A stretch of 64,000 nucleotides of DNA from Arthrobacter sp. V1I9 (GCF_030817075.1 NZ_JAUSYU010000001.1:3038001-3102000); one strand, 5' to 3'; positions 52,131-61,311 are shown, numbered from the stretch's first letter. Notes: generated by a model from the sequence alone, not told the origin. A program made the numbers and translations.

Positions 52131-52281
52131 GCCATGACCCTAACCTCGGAACCTTTGAACAGCCTGTGGACGTGCCTTCGAATGGCGAGGCCGCAGTTTG
52201 GAAAAACCTTGTGCGGGGGACCTACCGTTCAACATGATTACTGAAAATGCCAGGGCCCGTCCGCCAACCAGGGTGGGCCGA

Positions 52282-52782
52282 CTAAAGCGCCAGCGTGATG
52301 GGCCCTGCCGTGGAGGGGCCGCCGCATTGTTCGCTCCCTCCGACCCGGGTCCAGGTCAGGTCCACCTCCCGTTCGGCGAGTACTTCACCACTTGCCGCCA
52401 TTGCCCTGACGGTGGCTTTTTTGGGGGCGCTCATGGGCGTACTGAACTGCCAGGTGCGGTCATCGATTTTCTTGCCGGAATACGGGCTGTAGTTCGGGTC
52501 CCCGACGGGCGGTCCCGGCGTTGCGGGGGCAGCGGTATCGGCCTGGCCAGGGATGGCGGAGACACCGGGAGCGACGGTACTTTTGGGCGCCGTGCTAGGT
52601 TGCGGCGTAACGGAGCAGATCCCGTCCGGGCAGAACTGGACCTTGGCCACACCGTCCACTGGCCCGTCGAGGACAACGGTGGCAGAGTTGCTCCAGCCGA
52701 TGGCAGGACACACGCCGGGCGTAGCGCAACCTGCTGTAGAGATCGCAAGGATCAGGAGTAACGGGACTGACAATCTCTTCAT
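52282..52782 (-). CDS. small lipoprotein, unknown function
   Basis: 166 aa. Signal MKRLSVPLLLILAIS and lipobox T-A-G-C (Cys19). The mature part has two Cys pairs (PGVCPAIGW, VQFCPDGICS), a Pro/Ala/Ser-rich middle (TAPKSTVAPG), and a final beta-rich stretch with QCGGPSTAG. ATG 52782. It is divergent from the nuclease gene downstream and separated by 150 bp. Confidence 0.7.
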   Translation of the reverse strand: MKRLSVPLLLILAISTAGCATPGVCPAIGWSNSATVVLDGPVDGVAKVQFCPDGICSVTPQPSTAPKSTVAPGVSAIPGQADTAAPATPGPPVGDPNYSPYSGKKIDDRTWQFSTPMSAPKKATVRAMAASGEVLAEREVDLTWTRVGGSEQCGGPSTAGPITLAL

Positions 52783-52932
52783 TGGCCCAGCATGACACCG
52801 GCAGGCGGAGGTGAAGGTTGCCTTTCGGTCACATCTTGGAACCAGATGACACCAGGTCCTCAGCCCGCAGTCCAAGCCGCCGAAAGACCGCTTTTCCTGC
52901 GATTGTCATTTCCTGCTGCTAGTGTCCGGGCC

Positions 52933-53832
52933 ATGAATGAAGTGTGGTTGTCATCAAATTCTGCTGCGGCACATGATCTGTCCGGCCGGTCCGGGTTCGA
53001 CGACGGGTTCCTGGGGCTTCCAGTTCCAATACCGGCCCTCGCAGGTCCTGAGACAGTACTGCTGCCTTACACACACTTCTCAGTGCTTATGCGGCTCGAC
53101 AAGCGTCTGGCCGCCATAACTGCTCTAGGTATCAATGGCGAGAAGTTGATGGACCTGGACAGGTCCGGAATCCAGTGGCGTCTGGACCCCAGACTGGCTG
53201 AGGACCAGCAGACCGGGGAGCGGCTTTACGCACGCAACGATATCGATCGCGGTCACCTTGTCCGCCGTGCCTCCGCTGTCTGGGGCGATTCCCGAGCGGA
53301 GGCGGCCCAGGCCAATCAGGACACCTTCCATTACACAAACGCTGCTCCACAGGCAGCAAAATTCAACCAAGGCCTGGACCTGTGGCTCGGCCTCGAGTCC
53401 TACCTGCTCGACAATGCCGCCGACTACGGCCGCCGGCTCATCGTCTTTACCGGCCCCGTCTTCGGTGAGAACGATCCGGTGTACCGGGGCGTGGATATCC
53501 CTCTGCTGTTCTTCAAAGTCGCTGCCTTCCTGCAGGACGGGGAGCTGGCAGCCACGGGCTACGTAGTGGACCAGACCGCCCAGTTGGGCGAACTGCCGGA
53601 CGTCACCCTGCCAAAGGCTGTGGACGAGGCTCCGCCGCTGGGCCCGTTCCGGACTTTCCAGGTACCCATCAGGGACATCGCCGCACTGACAAGCTTGGAT
53701 CTTAGTCAGCTGATCGCCGCAGACCGAATGCCAATAGCGGCGCAGCTGCCCTCCGCCCGGGTAGCGACCACCTGGAGGAAGCTCTTGTCCCCGGAGGACC
53801 TGGACCTGGACTTCGACCTCATCAAGGACTAG
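52933..53832 (+). CDS. DNA/RNA non-specific endonuclease (NUC1 family), no signal peptide
   Basis: 299 aa. The active-site motif D-R-G-H is at residues 105-108 (NDIDRGHLVRRA; His108 general base), followed by the metal-ligand Asn region NAAPQAAKFNQGLDLWLGLE and a beta-core FTGPVFGEND. The start is ATG 52933, which directly precedes the family region; an upstream extension to 52792 has no similarity. No signal or lipobox is seen, so the enzyme should stay in the cytoplasm, which is unusual for a nuclease of this family. No inhibitor gene is recognised nearby. Confidence 0.85.
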   Translation: MNEVWLSSNSAAAHDLSGRSGFDDGFLGLPVPIPALAGPETVLLPYTHFSVLMRLDKRLAAITALGINGEKLMDLDRSGIQWRLDPRLAEDQQTGERLYARNDIDRGHLVRRASAVWGDSRAEAAQANQDTFHYTNAAPQAAKFNQGLDLWLGLESYLLDNAADYGRRLIVFTGPVFGENDPVYRGVDIPLLFFKVAAFLQDGELAATGYVVDQTAQLGELPDVTLPKAVDEAPPLGPFRTFQVPIRDIAALTSLDLSQLIAADRMPIAAQLPSARVATTWRKLLSPEDLDLDFDLIKD

Positions 53833-54051
53833 GACGGGCACTTTTTACAGGAACCGGCCACCGGCAAGTAGTTGACCCGTCCAAGAGTCGAGTACTTCCT
53901 ACGCATGCATGGCAAGGAATTGGCTTCTAGTCTTGTTGATACGGCAGCACGCCGGCTACGGCTGCTGCCGGCCATTCGGTTTTCCCTGTGGCGTGCTTCC
54001 AGCCTAAGAAGACGGTACTGGTGCACAGGTTCCAATATTCCAGGACTTCCC

Positions 54052-54327
54052 ATGCCGCTGTCCCCCGATTCAGCCGAAAAGCGCCCGCTACTGGAAACGC
54101 TCCCCCAGCAGCTGCCCGGCCGTGTGGCCCAGGCAGCCGTTCGCGGGGACGCCCTGCAGCAAGCACCCGGCAGGCCGGTCCTGATGCTCCGGCCGGCCCG
54201 GGTGAAGGTGGGTTCCATCATCGGGCTCGCCATTGCCTACACCGTCACGCACGTGTTGGTGGAGTGGGACGACGGCGGCGGGCACGACACGCGGTGGGTC
54301 GCCAGCTGGCTGGTGCGTCGCCTTTAG
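54052..54327 (+). CDS. small hypothetical protein
   Basis: 91 aa. Begins MPLSPDSAEKR; helical, with a hydrophobic stretch VGSIIGLAIAYTVTHVLV and ends WVASWLVRRL. AGGA precedes ATG 54052 by seven bases. Family not recognised; could be a spurious reading frame, but the start signals are sensible. Confidence 0.45.
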   Translation: MPLSPDSAEKRPLLETLPQQLPGRVAQAAVRGDALQQAPGRPVLMLRPARVKVGSIIGLAIAYTVTHVLVEWDDGGGHDTRWVASWLVRRL

Positions 54328-54419
54328 CTGCGCCCGCCCCGAGCCGGTGGCAGCATGCGCGTGCGGAGTGCCCGCTTCGTCGTAGGCTGAACTTCGTGTG
54401 CGACGGAGAGGAGACCGCG

Positions 54420-55106
54420 ATGGCCGGGAGTGCATTGACCGGGACGAGCGTGGCCGGGCTGATGGCGGAGCTTGGTGCGCTGGAGGAACCGCGGGCACGT
54501 GAGGTAAACGAAAAACACGGCGACGATCACGGGGTGAACCTTGGCAAGCTGCGGGCCGTTGCCAAGCGCCTGAAGACACAGCCGGAACTCGCCCGCGAGC
54601 TCTGGGAGACCGGCGACACCGCGGCGAGGCTGTTGGCCCTCCTGGTCTGCCGTCCGAAGGTGTTTGAGCGTGACGAGTTGGACACCATGTTGCGCGAGGC
54701 CCGCACCCCCAAAGTGCACGACTGGCTCGTGAACTACGTGGTGAAAAAGAATCCCCACGCAGAAGAGCTGCGCCTGGCCTGGTCCGCCGATCCCGATCCG
54801 GTGGCAGCGAGTGCAGGCTGGGCGCTGACCAGCGAACGTGTGGTGAAGCAGCCCGAAGGCCTCGACCTCGCCGGCCTGCTGGACATCATTGAGTCGGAGA
54901 TGAAGGGCGCGCCGGACCGTCTGCAGTGGGCGATGAACACTTGCCTGGCACAAATCGGAATCGGGCACGCGGAGCACCGGGACCGGGCCGTCAGCATTGG
55001 TGAACGCCTGGAAGTGCTCAAGGACTACCCAACTCCCCCGGGCTGTACCTCGCCCTATGCGCCCAGCTGGATCACCGAAATGGTTCGCCGGCAACACGAT
55101 AAGTAG
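54420..55106 (+). CDS. AlkD-like HEAT-repeat protein (DNA alkylation repair family)
   Basis: 228 aa, all-alpha with repeated HEAT pattern (LARELWETGDTAARLLALLVCRPK, HDWLVNYVVKKN, AWSADPDPVAASAGWALTSE). This matches the DNA-alkylation-repair/HEAT group. The AlkD catalytic Asp cannot be confirmed by eye, so activity is unproven. ATG 54420 with AGGAG six bases upstream. Confidence 0.7.
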   Translation: MAGSALTGTSVAGLMAELGALEEPRAREVNEKHGDDHGVNLGKLRAVAKRLKTQPELARELWETGDTAARLLALLVCRPKVFERDELDTMLREARTPKVHDWLVNYVVKKNPHAEELRLAWSADPDPVAASAGWALTSERVVKQPEGLDLAGLLDIIESEMKGAPDRLQWAMNTCLAQIGIGHAEHRDRAVSIGERLEVLKDYPTPPGCTSPYAPSWITEMVRRQHDK

Positions 55107-55167
55107 CGGGAACCGCGGGCCGTAGGAGTATCCTTCTGCGCCGACGCCGGCACCTATGATGGCGTTC

Positions 55168-56139
55168 ATGGAAGACGAGTCCCTGGCGGAGATTGCCAAC
55201 GAGCTCTACGCCAAGCCGATGGAAGACTTTGTGGCGGCCCGTGCCGCCGCAGCGAAGGAAGCTGCTGGTTCGGACAAGGAACTCGGAGCAGCGGTGCGCA
55301 CGCTGCCAAAGCCGTCTGTTGCCGCCTGGGCCGTCAACATGCTGGCCGTGCACCAGCCGGAAGCCCTCACCGAACTGGCGGATCTCGGCGGCAGGATGCG
55401 CGAGGCGCAGGCGTCGCTGGATGCCGCGGCCCTTCGCGGGCTGGGACGCGAGCGGCGGACCATGCTGGCCGCCGCCGTCGACACCGCCCGCTCAATAGCC
55501 CAACAGCATGGCCGGTCCATCAGCGATGCCATGGCCACCGACGTTGAGGAGACGCTTCGGGCCCTGACGGCCGATGCGGGCGCTGCTGCTGCTGTCCAAA
55601 GCGGACGGCTCCTGAAGACACTGTCGGCGGACGGCGTGAACGCCGTGGAGCTTGAGGGCTCAGTGGCAGTCCCGGCCGCCCTGCCCGCACCCCGGGCAAC
55701 TCCTGCTCCGGCGAGGGCACCAGCGCGAAAAGATCAGAAGGAGAGTACGACGGCGGCGGGCACCGACCGGACCAAGCCGGACAAGCCGCGGCTTGAGGCA
55801 GTCCGGCAGACACCGCGGCCAGCGTCACCACCGGCGCTGGAGAAAGCCAAAACCGCGCTGGCCGAAGCGCAGGCGGCAGAAGCTGAGGCAGCCCGGCTTG
55901 CCCGGGACCTGCAGGACCAGGCAGACGAACTGCGGAGCAAAATCGCGGAGCTGACCCAGGAAGCATCGGATCTGCGAAACCGCCTCAAGGCGGCCGAGGA
56001 CCTGCTGGAACAGTCCCGCAAAGGGCTGGCGGGCACCACCGCGGAGGCAAAACAGGCGGCGCGGGCCGCAGACAAAGCCGAACGGACAGCGATGCTGGCA
56101 CAGGAACGGGTCCTCCGGCTGGGCAACACGCGGAGCTGA
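55168..56139 (+). CDS. hypothetical coiled-coil protein
   Basis: About 323 aa. N-terminal helical region (ELYAKPMEDFVAARAAAAKEA, PKPSVAAWAVNML), a low-complexity Pro/Ala/Lys middle (residues about 175-230), then a long C-terminal coiled coil of A/E/L/K heptads (LARDLQDQADELRSKIAELTQ) to the end. No catalytic motif. Start chosen at ATG 55168; ATG 55156/55159 are in frame. Family not known to me; common among actinobacteria. Confidence 0.6.
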   Translation: MEDESLAEIANELYAKPMEDFVAARAAAAKEAAGSDKELGAAVRTLPKPSVAAWAVNMLAVHQPEALTELADLGGRMREAQASLDAAALRGLGRERRTMLAAAVDTARSIAQQHGRSISDAMATDVEETLRALTADAGAAAAVQSGRLLKTLSADGVNAVELEGSVAVPAALPAPRATPAPARAPARKDQKESTTAAGTDRTKPDKPRLEAVRQTPRPASPPALEKAKTALAEAQAAEAEAARLARDLQDQADELRSKIAELTQEASDLRNRLKAAEDLLEQSRKGLAGTTAEAKQAARAADKAERTAMLAQERVLRLGNTRS

Positions 56140-56177
56140 TTCCGGGGAATGTCAGACCCCGGTTGCACACTGGATTT

Positions 56178-56363
56178 ATGGAAAACCAATTCGTACAGGA
56201 ATTTCACGTCACCTACTTCGACGCCGACTGCGGCCGTGCCCGCGCCGAGACCTTTGACACCCTTGCTGAGGCCGAGCGGTTCGCCAGCCGGCACTGCGCC
56301 GGCGAGGACAGCTGGGCCGTCGTGGACGCAGTCCCGGTCCCGCAGGTCCGTATCGCCGCCTGA
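56178..56363 (+). CDS. small hypothetical protein
   Basis: 61 aa (MENQFVQEFHVTYFDADCGR…VPQVRIAA). Alternating beta pattern around two Cys; the start is ATG 56178, weak ribosome-binding site. Function unknown. Open reading and codon use fit a real gene, but the short length leaves doubt. Confidence 0.5.
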   Translation: MENQFVQEFHVTYFDADCGRARAETFDTLAEAERFASRHCAGEDSWAVVDAVPVPQVRIAA

Positions 56364-56432
56364 ATCGAGGCCGGCAAAAGTCGGGGCTGCCACAGATCGT
56401 GCTGATCCTGGACCGCTTCGCTTAAAGCGGTA

Positions 56433-56469
56433 ACCCGCGTTGCACGGGAATTACCCAGGCAACGCGGGT
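56433..56469 (-). terminator. hairpin after the aldo/keto reductase gene
   Basis: Perfect 11-bp arms ACCCGCGTTGC (56433-56443) and GCAACGCGGGT (56459-56469), 15-base loop, no T tract. Terminator-like. Confidence 0.4.
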
Positions 56470-56530
56470 CAACGGCCTGCTGAGAGCAGTGTGCTTGGAC
56501 CGGAGTACTTAGACGGAAGCGCGGTTCAGT

Positions 56531-57376
56531 TTAGGCGAAATCGGCAATTGCAGGATCGGCTCCGATGCGGCCTTCACCCTTTGCGCTGCGGTCCAGCGCG
56601 TTGATGGCCTCGATGTCGTCCGAGTCCAGGGAGACCTCCAGCGCCGCGAAGTTCTCGCGGATGCGGGACTCGGTGACGGACTTGGGGATAACCACGTTGC
56701 CGATGGCGAGGTGCCAGGCGATAACTACCTGGGCAGGCGTGGCACCGTGCTTGTCAGCGATGGACGCCACCGTTGCGTCCTTAAGGAGCTCGCCGCCCTG
56801 GCCCAGCGGTGACCAGGCCTGAGTCAGGATCCCCTTGGAGGCCCCGAACTCGCGCAGTTCGCGCTGGCTGAAGTACGGGTGGAGCTCGATCTGGTGGATG
56901 GCCGGGACCACGCCCGTTTCGTCGATGATCCGTTCCAGACCCTCGACAGTGAAGTTCGAAACACCGATCGACTTGACCCGGCCGCGCTTCTGCAGCTCGA
57001 TCAGAGCCTTCCAGGTGTCCACGTACTTGTCCCGCTTGGGGGTCATCCAGTGGATCAGGTAAAGGTCAAGGGTCTCGAGGCCCAGCCGGTCCATGGACTC
57101 TTCGAAAGCGGCAAGGGTGGATTCGTAGCCCTGGTCTGCGTTCCACAGCTTGGTGGTGATGAAAAGCTGCTCCGGCGACAGGCCCGAGCTGGCGATGGCC
57201 CGGCCTACGCCCGCCTCATTGCCGTAGATCTTGGCGGTGTCGATGTGGCGGTAGCCCGCTTCGAAGGCCTGGCGGACAACCTTTTCCGCCACGCCGTCCT
57301 CAACCTGCCATACGCCATAGCCAAGCTGGGGGATCTGGTTTCCGTCGTTGAAAGTCAGTGTCGGTGAAAGAGTCAT
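56531..57376 (-). CDS. aldo/keto reductase (2,5-diketo-D-gluconate reductase type)
   Basis: 281 aa (beta/alpha)8 NADPH-dependent reductase. Catalytic tetrad pattern: Asp in GYRHIDTAKIYGNE, Tyr in the same segment, Lys in LFITTKLWN, His in LYLIHWMTP. NADPH-binding C-terminus: VIPKSVTESRIRENF. Reduces aldehydes or ketones; the natural substrate is not known. ATG 57376. It is transcribed away from the small genes above and may have the hairpin at 56433 as terminator. Confidence 0.9.
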   Translation of the reverse strand: MTLSPTLTFNDGNQIPQLGYGVWQVEDGVAEKVVRQAFEAGYRHIDTAKIYGNEAGVGRAIASSGLSPEQLFITTKLWNADQGYESTLAAFEESMDRLGLETLDLYLIHWMTPKRDKYVDTWKALIELQKRGRVKSIGVSNFTVEGLERIIDETGVVPAIHQIELHPYFSQRELREFGASKGILTQAWSPLGQGGELLKDATVASIADKHGATPAQVVIAWHLAIGNVVIPKSVTESRIRENFAALEVSLDSDDIEAINALDRSAKGEGRIGADPAIADFA

Positions 57377-57438
57377 GCCCTTATCCTGCCAAACGCGACG
57401 CCCCGCGCGGGAAGATCAGGCGCGACTATGCCACACGC

Positions 57439-57915
57439 TTAACCGGGAATATCTTCCTGCCGGGAGCCGAGGCTTTCCTCCCGCAGTTGCCTCTCGGCGT
57501 CGGCCACCTGCTGGAAGACTGCCTCCGCGCGCCGCCGGACGGAGGCAGCTCCCACGGGGACGGGCCCAACGGCGAGCCGCAGCATGGCGGCTGCTTCTGC
57601 GGTGGTGGCGAGCGAATTGCCGGCCTTGGACAGCGAGCGGTGGACACCGGCGAGGGCCGCTGGGATGTCCAGCCCCTCGCTGGGTGACCGCTGCTGTGCT
57701 TGCACACACACTGCCCTGACGCGGTCCAGCAGTGCGGCCAGCTCATTGGCGATGTCCACCAGTTCCCCGTAGAGCTGGTCGTCCTCAACCCCTTCGAGGA
57801 CCTGGTGGAAGCGGTCCAGCCCCCGGTGGAAGCGGTCGTGGGCCCGGCGCCACAATCCCTTCCCCAGTTCCGCGTCGTCCTTGCGCCCCTGCCTGGCGGC
57901 GCTGAAAAAGCCCAA
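57439..57915 (-). CDS. hypothetical protein downstream of bpa
   Basis: 158 aa, mostly helical (HDRFHRGLDRFHQVLEGVEDDQLYGELVDIANELAALLDRVRAVCV). The start is a TTG at 57915, five bases after the bpa stop, with AGGG nearby, so it is read with bpa. Ends EESLGSRQEDIPG. No motif recognised. It may act with Bpa, but this is only from position. Confidence 0.65.
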   Translation of the reverse strand: MGFFSAARQGRKDDAELGKGLWRRAHDRFHRGLDRFHQVLEGVEDDQLYGELVDIANELAALLDRVRAVCVQAQQRSPSEGLDIPAALAGVHRSLSKAGNSLATTAEAAAMLRLAVGPVPVGAASVRRRAEAVFQQVADAERQLREESLGSRQEDIPG

Positions 57916-57920
57916 CGACC

Positions 57921-58550
57921 CTAGAGGTACTGTCCCGGACCGTGGTCCGGTTCAAGGGGCTGGCCTGGTCCTGCCGGAGCACCCGCCCGGGGGCCGGCTG
58001 ACGCCCGCTGGGGCTCTCCGTTTTCGCCGATCACCACACCCGGCGCAATCACAGTGCCGGGAGGAAGCTGGCGGAGCTGCTGCTGCGCTGCGGCGTGCTC
58101 GCGGGCGGCGTGCTGGGCGGCAATGGCAGTCTGGATGCCGTGGAACAGCCCCTCCAGCCACCCCACAAGCTGGGCTTGGGCTATGCGGAGTTCAGCGTCC
58201 GAAGGTGTGGCCTCGTCCGGGAAGGGGAGGCTGATCCTGTCCAGTTCCTCCACCAACTCAGGCGCAAGCCCGTCTTCCAGTTCCTTAATGGAGCGCTCAT
58301 GGATCTCGGCAAGCCTTTCCCGGGCCGCGTCGTCGAGCGGGGCGGACTTCACTTCCTCCAGCAGCTGCCTGATCATGGTTCCGATCCGCATCACCTTGGC
58401 TGGTTCATCCACCAAATCCTGCAGGTTGCTGCCTTTGGGCTTCCCGCCGTCGGCCGCGGCTGCCGGCGCAGGTGCCGGTTGGCTGCCGTCGATGGTGGTG
58501 CCCTCTACGGGGAGGTCCTCAGGTGCCTGAGTGTCTTTCGGATCGCTCAT
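57921..58550 (-). CDS. bpa: bacterial proteasome activator Bpa/PafE
   Basis: 209 aa. Central helical bundle of the family (VMRIGTMIRQLLEEVKSAPLDD, RSIKELEDGLAPELVEEL, LRIAQAQLVGWLEGLFHGIQTAI) with a disordered acidic N-terminus and a Pro/Gly-rich tail. The C-terminus is G-Q-Y-L, the HbYX-like end that docks into the 20S proteasome core and opens the gate, as in mycobacteria. ATP-independent activator. The core proteasome genes are not in this window. Confidence 0.93.
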   Translation of the reverse strand: MSDPKDTQAPEDLPVEGTTIDGSQPAPAPAAAADGGKPKGSNLQDLVDEPAKVMRIGTMIRQLLEEVKSAPLDDAARERLAEIHERSIKELEDGLAPELVEELDRISLPFPDEATPSDAELRIAQAQLVGWLEGLFHGIQTAIAAQHAAREHAAAQQQLRQLPPGTVIAPGVVIGENGEPQRASAGPRAGAPAGPGQPLEPDHGPGQYL

Positions 58551-58628
58551 GCGTTCATACTCTCATGAGCGATCCGCCGCGGGTTCACTCCATGAAGCCC
58601 GCTGACGCTTTGTCCGCTGCAGGCTCAA

Positions 58629-58832
58629 TCAGCAGCACCGCCCCTGGGGATTGGAGTCCTGGCGGTCGGTCCGGTCCCGCCAGAACTCTCGCTCGCTCAG
58701 TGGCGGCGTGCTGTGGCCCGCCGCCCGGTGGTGCTCCAGATACTTCGCGTAGGCGTCCGCCCCCAGCACACCGCCAAAGTAACGGGCGAACCCCCGGAAG
58801 CCCTGCGCAACCGCGGCGAGTCCGGAGCTCAT
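58629..58832 (-). CDS. YbdD/YjiX family small protein
   Basis: 67 aa (DUF466). Family signature YAKYLEHHRAA and LSEREFWRDR; the C-terminus runs on to …NPQGRCC. The ATG 58832 overlaps the cstA stop by one base (TGATG), so it is cotranslated with it. The two form the pair seen widely with CstA-type pyruvate/peptide transporters; its role is probably to assist the transporter. Confidence 0.88.
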   Translation of the reverse strand: MSSGLAAVAQGFRGFARYFGGVLGADAYAKYLEHHRAAGHSTPPLSEREFWRDRTDRQDSNPQGRCC

Positions 58833-61132
58833 CAGTGGTGGCCTGCCCTCTCGAACCTCAATTCGGCGGGGACCTTGTCCCACTCGGCCATCAGCTCCTT
58901 CTCGGCAGGAGTGGGGATGAGCCCGGCCGGCGCGAAGACCCGGGACGGCCTCGACGGGTCTTCATTGCCCTTGGAAGCTGTCGCGTCCCCACGGCTGCGG
59001 AACGCCTTGAGGGTGGCAAGCACCGCCGTCGCGATCACAATGATGCTGAGGACCACGAAGATCACCGACAACCAGCCCTGGATGGCGGTGTTGCGCACCA
59101 CGGCTTCCATGGCTGCCACGGATTTCGCTGTGCCGAACTCCGTCTTCCCGTCCGCCAGGGCCTTGCTGAAGGCGGCATTGTTGGCGAAGTACCCCACAGC
59201 CGGAGTGGGCGAGAAAATCTTCTGGTAGCTCGCCGTGATGGTGACCACCGCTGCGAACGCCAAAGGCAGTGCCACGATCCACAGGTACTTGAAGGTTCCG
59301 CGCTTGGCGACAATGGCCAGGCACACGGACAAGGCGATGGCGGCGAGCAGCTGGTTGGCGATGCCGAACAGCGGGAACAGCGTGTTGATGCCACCAAGCG
59401 GATCGGTGACGCCCATCAGCAGCACCGCGCCCCAGGCACCCACCATGATGGCGGTGCAGAGCCAGGCGCCGGGCCGCCAGGAGGCTTCCTTGAACTTGGG
59501 AACGAAGTTGCCGATGGAGTCCTGCAGCATGAACCGTGCCACGCGGGTGCCGGCATCCACTGCCGTGAGGATGAAGAGGGCCTCAAACATGATGGCGAAG
59601 TGGTACCAGAACGCCATCATGGCGGTGCCGCCGATGAACTGCTGCATGATGTGCGCCAGACCAACCGCGAGGGTGGGGGCGCCGCCGGTACGCGAGACGA
59701 TGCTTTCCTCGCCCACGTTGCTGGCGGTCTGGGCAAGGAAGTCCGGGGTGATGTTGACGCCGGCCAGGCCCAGGCTGTTGACCCAGGTGGCGGCCGTTTC
59801 CACTGTTCCCCCAGTGAGGGCAGCCGGAGCATTCATAGCGAAATAGAGGCCGCGGTCAATGGAGATGGCCGCAACGAGGGCCATGATGGCCACGAACGAT
59901 TCCATCAGCATTCCGCCGTAGCCGATGAAGCGGGTCTGCCGTTCCTTTTCCACCAGTTTCGGTGTGGTGCCGGAAGAGATCAGGGCGTGGAAGCCGGACA
60001 GTGCGCCACAGGCAATAGTGACGAACAGGAACGGGAACAGGGCTCCCGGGAACACCGGGCCGTTGTCCCTGCTGGCGAACTCGCTGAAGGCCGGGACGGT
60101 GATCTCGGGGCGGACCACAATGATGGCCAGCGCGAGCATCACGATCACGCCGATCTTCATAAAGGTGGACAGATAGTCCCGCGGCGCCAGGAGCAGCCAC
60201 ACCGGCAGGATGGCAGCGATGAAGCCGTAAACAATGAGGCCCCAGGCGATAGTGACCTTGTCCAGGGTGAAGAGCTCGGCGCCCCACGCGGTTTCAGCAA
60301 CAATGCCGCCGCCGATAATCGCCGCCATCAGCAGGACAAAACCGATCAGGGAAACTTCCATGATTTTGCCCGGCCGCAGGTACCGGAGGTAAACGCCCAT
60401 AAACAGCGCAATGGGGATGGTCATGCCGACGGAGAAGACGCCCCAGGGGCTTTCGCCCAGTGCGTTGACCACAACCAGGGCCAGGATTGCCACGATGATA
60501 ACCATGATCAGCAGGGTGGCGATCAGGGCTGCAGTGCCGCCGATGACACCCAGTTCCTCCCGGGCCATCTGTCCCAGCGAGCGTCCGCCGCGCCGCATGG
60601 AGAAGAACATGACCAGGTAGTCCTGCACCGCGCCGGCGAGGACGACGCCGATGATGATCCAGATAGTGCCGGGCAGGTAGCCCATCTGGGCCGCAATGAC
60701 CGGGCCCACCAGCGGCCCGGCGCCGGCGATCGCAGCGAAATGGTGGCCGAACAGGACGTTACGGTCGGTGCGGACATAGTCCTTGCCGTCCGCCTTGTAC
60801 TCCGCCGGGGTGGCCCGGCGGTCATCCGGCCTGGTGATGTAGCGCTCGATGACCTTGGAATAGAAGCGGTAGCCGATGAGATAGGTGCACACCGAGGCGA
60901 ACACGAACCAGATGGCGTTGACCGTCTCGCCGCGGATGATCGCGAGCATAAACCATGCCACGCCACCCAGCAGGGCGATCGCCGCCCAGAGCGCGATCTT
61001 ACCCGGCGTCCATTTTTTCTCTTCCGCCTCGCGGACCTTTTCATCCAGCGCCGAAGGAGGGAGGACAGTATCTGTGGCCACCGATCCTTCTCCCAGGGCT
61101 GCGTTCCGTCGACTATCAGGCGTTTCGGCCAT
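58832..61132 (-). CDS. cstA: carbon starvation protein CstA family transporter
   Basis: 766 aa, about 16-18 membrane segments. N-terminal charged region (residues 1-50), then LWAAIALLGGVAWFML; conserved FGHHFAAIAGAGPLVGPVIAAQMGYLPGTIWII and SSGTTPKLVEKERQTRFIGYGGMLMES are CstA hallmarks. It imports peptides or pyruvate under carbon limitation by family knowledge. Inner-membrane. ATG 61132; paired with ybdD. Confidence 0.93.
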   Translation of the reverse strand: MAETPDSRRNAALGEGSVATDTVLPPSALDEKVREAEEKKWTPGKIALWAAIALLGGVAWFMLAIIRGETVNAIWFVFASVCTYLIGYRFYSKVIERYITRPDDRRATPAEYKADGKDYVRTDRNVLFGHHFAAIAGAGPLVGPVIAAQMGYLPGTIWIIIGVVLAGAVQDYLVMFFSMRRGGRSLGQMAREELGVIGGTAALIATLLIMVIIVAILALVVVNALGESPWGVFSVGMTIPIALFMGVYLRYLRPGKIMEVSLIGFVLLMAAIIGGGIVAETAWGAELFTLDKVTIAWGLIVYGFIAAILPVWLLLAPRDYLSTFMKIGVIVMLALAIIVVRPEITVPAFSEFASRDNGPVFPGALFPFLFVTIACGALSGFHALISSGTTPKLVEKERQTRFIGYGGMLMESFVAIMALVAAISIDRGLYFAMNAPAALTGGTVETAATWVNSLGLAGVNITPDFLAQTASNVGEESIVSRTGGAPTLAVGLAHIMQQFIGGTAMMAFWYHFAIMFEALFILTAVDAGTRVARFMLQDSIGNFVPKFKEASWRPGAWLCTAIMVGAWGAVLLMGVTDPLGGINTLFPLFGIANQLLAAIALSVCLAIVAKRGTFKYLWIVALPLAFAAVVTITASYQKIFSPTPAVGYFANNAAFSKALADGKTEFGTAKSVAAMEAVVRNTAIQGWLSVIFVVLSIIVIATAVLATLKAFRSRGDATASKGNEDPSRPSRVFAPAGLIPTPAEKELMAEWDKVPAELRFERAGHH

Positions 61133-61311
61133 GTCTCCTCCTTGAGATTCTTTCCGCTTCTGCTGACACGCACCCTACCAACGACGGGTGCGGCCCGGGC
61201 TGGATTTGGCCGCTTAAGGAAAGGCCCTGCGCCGAACGGCCTGCACCCGGCGCCAAACGACACGCTTCCGTTGCAGCCGGCGGCGCGGCCCGTCCTTGCA
61301 CGGTTCCAAGC

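Noticed and set aside
49968..52244. A 758-codon plus-strand frame opposite the Tat lipoprotein
   Set aside because: The minus strand has a complete Tat signal and lipobox and an ordered domain layout, while the plus frame does not.
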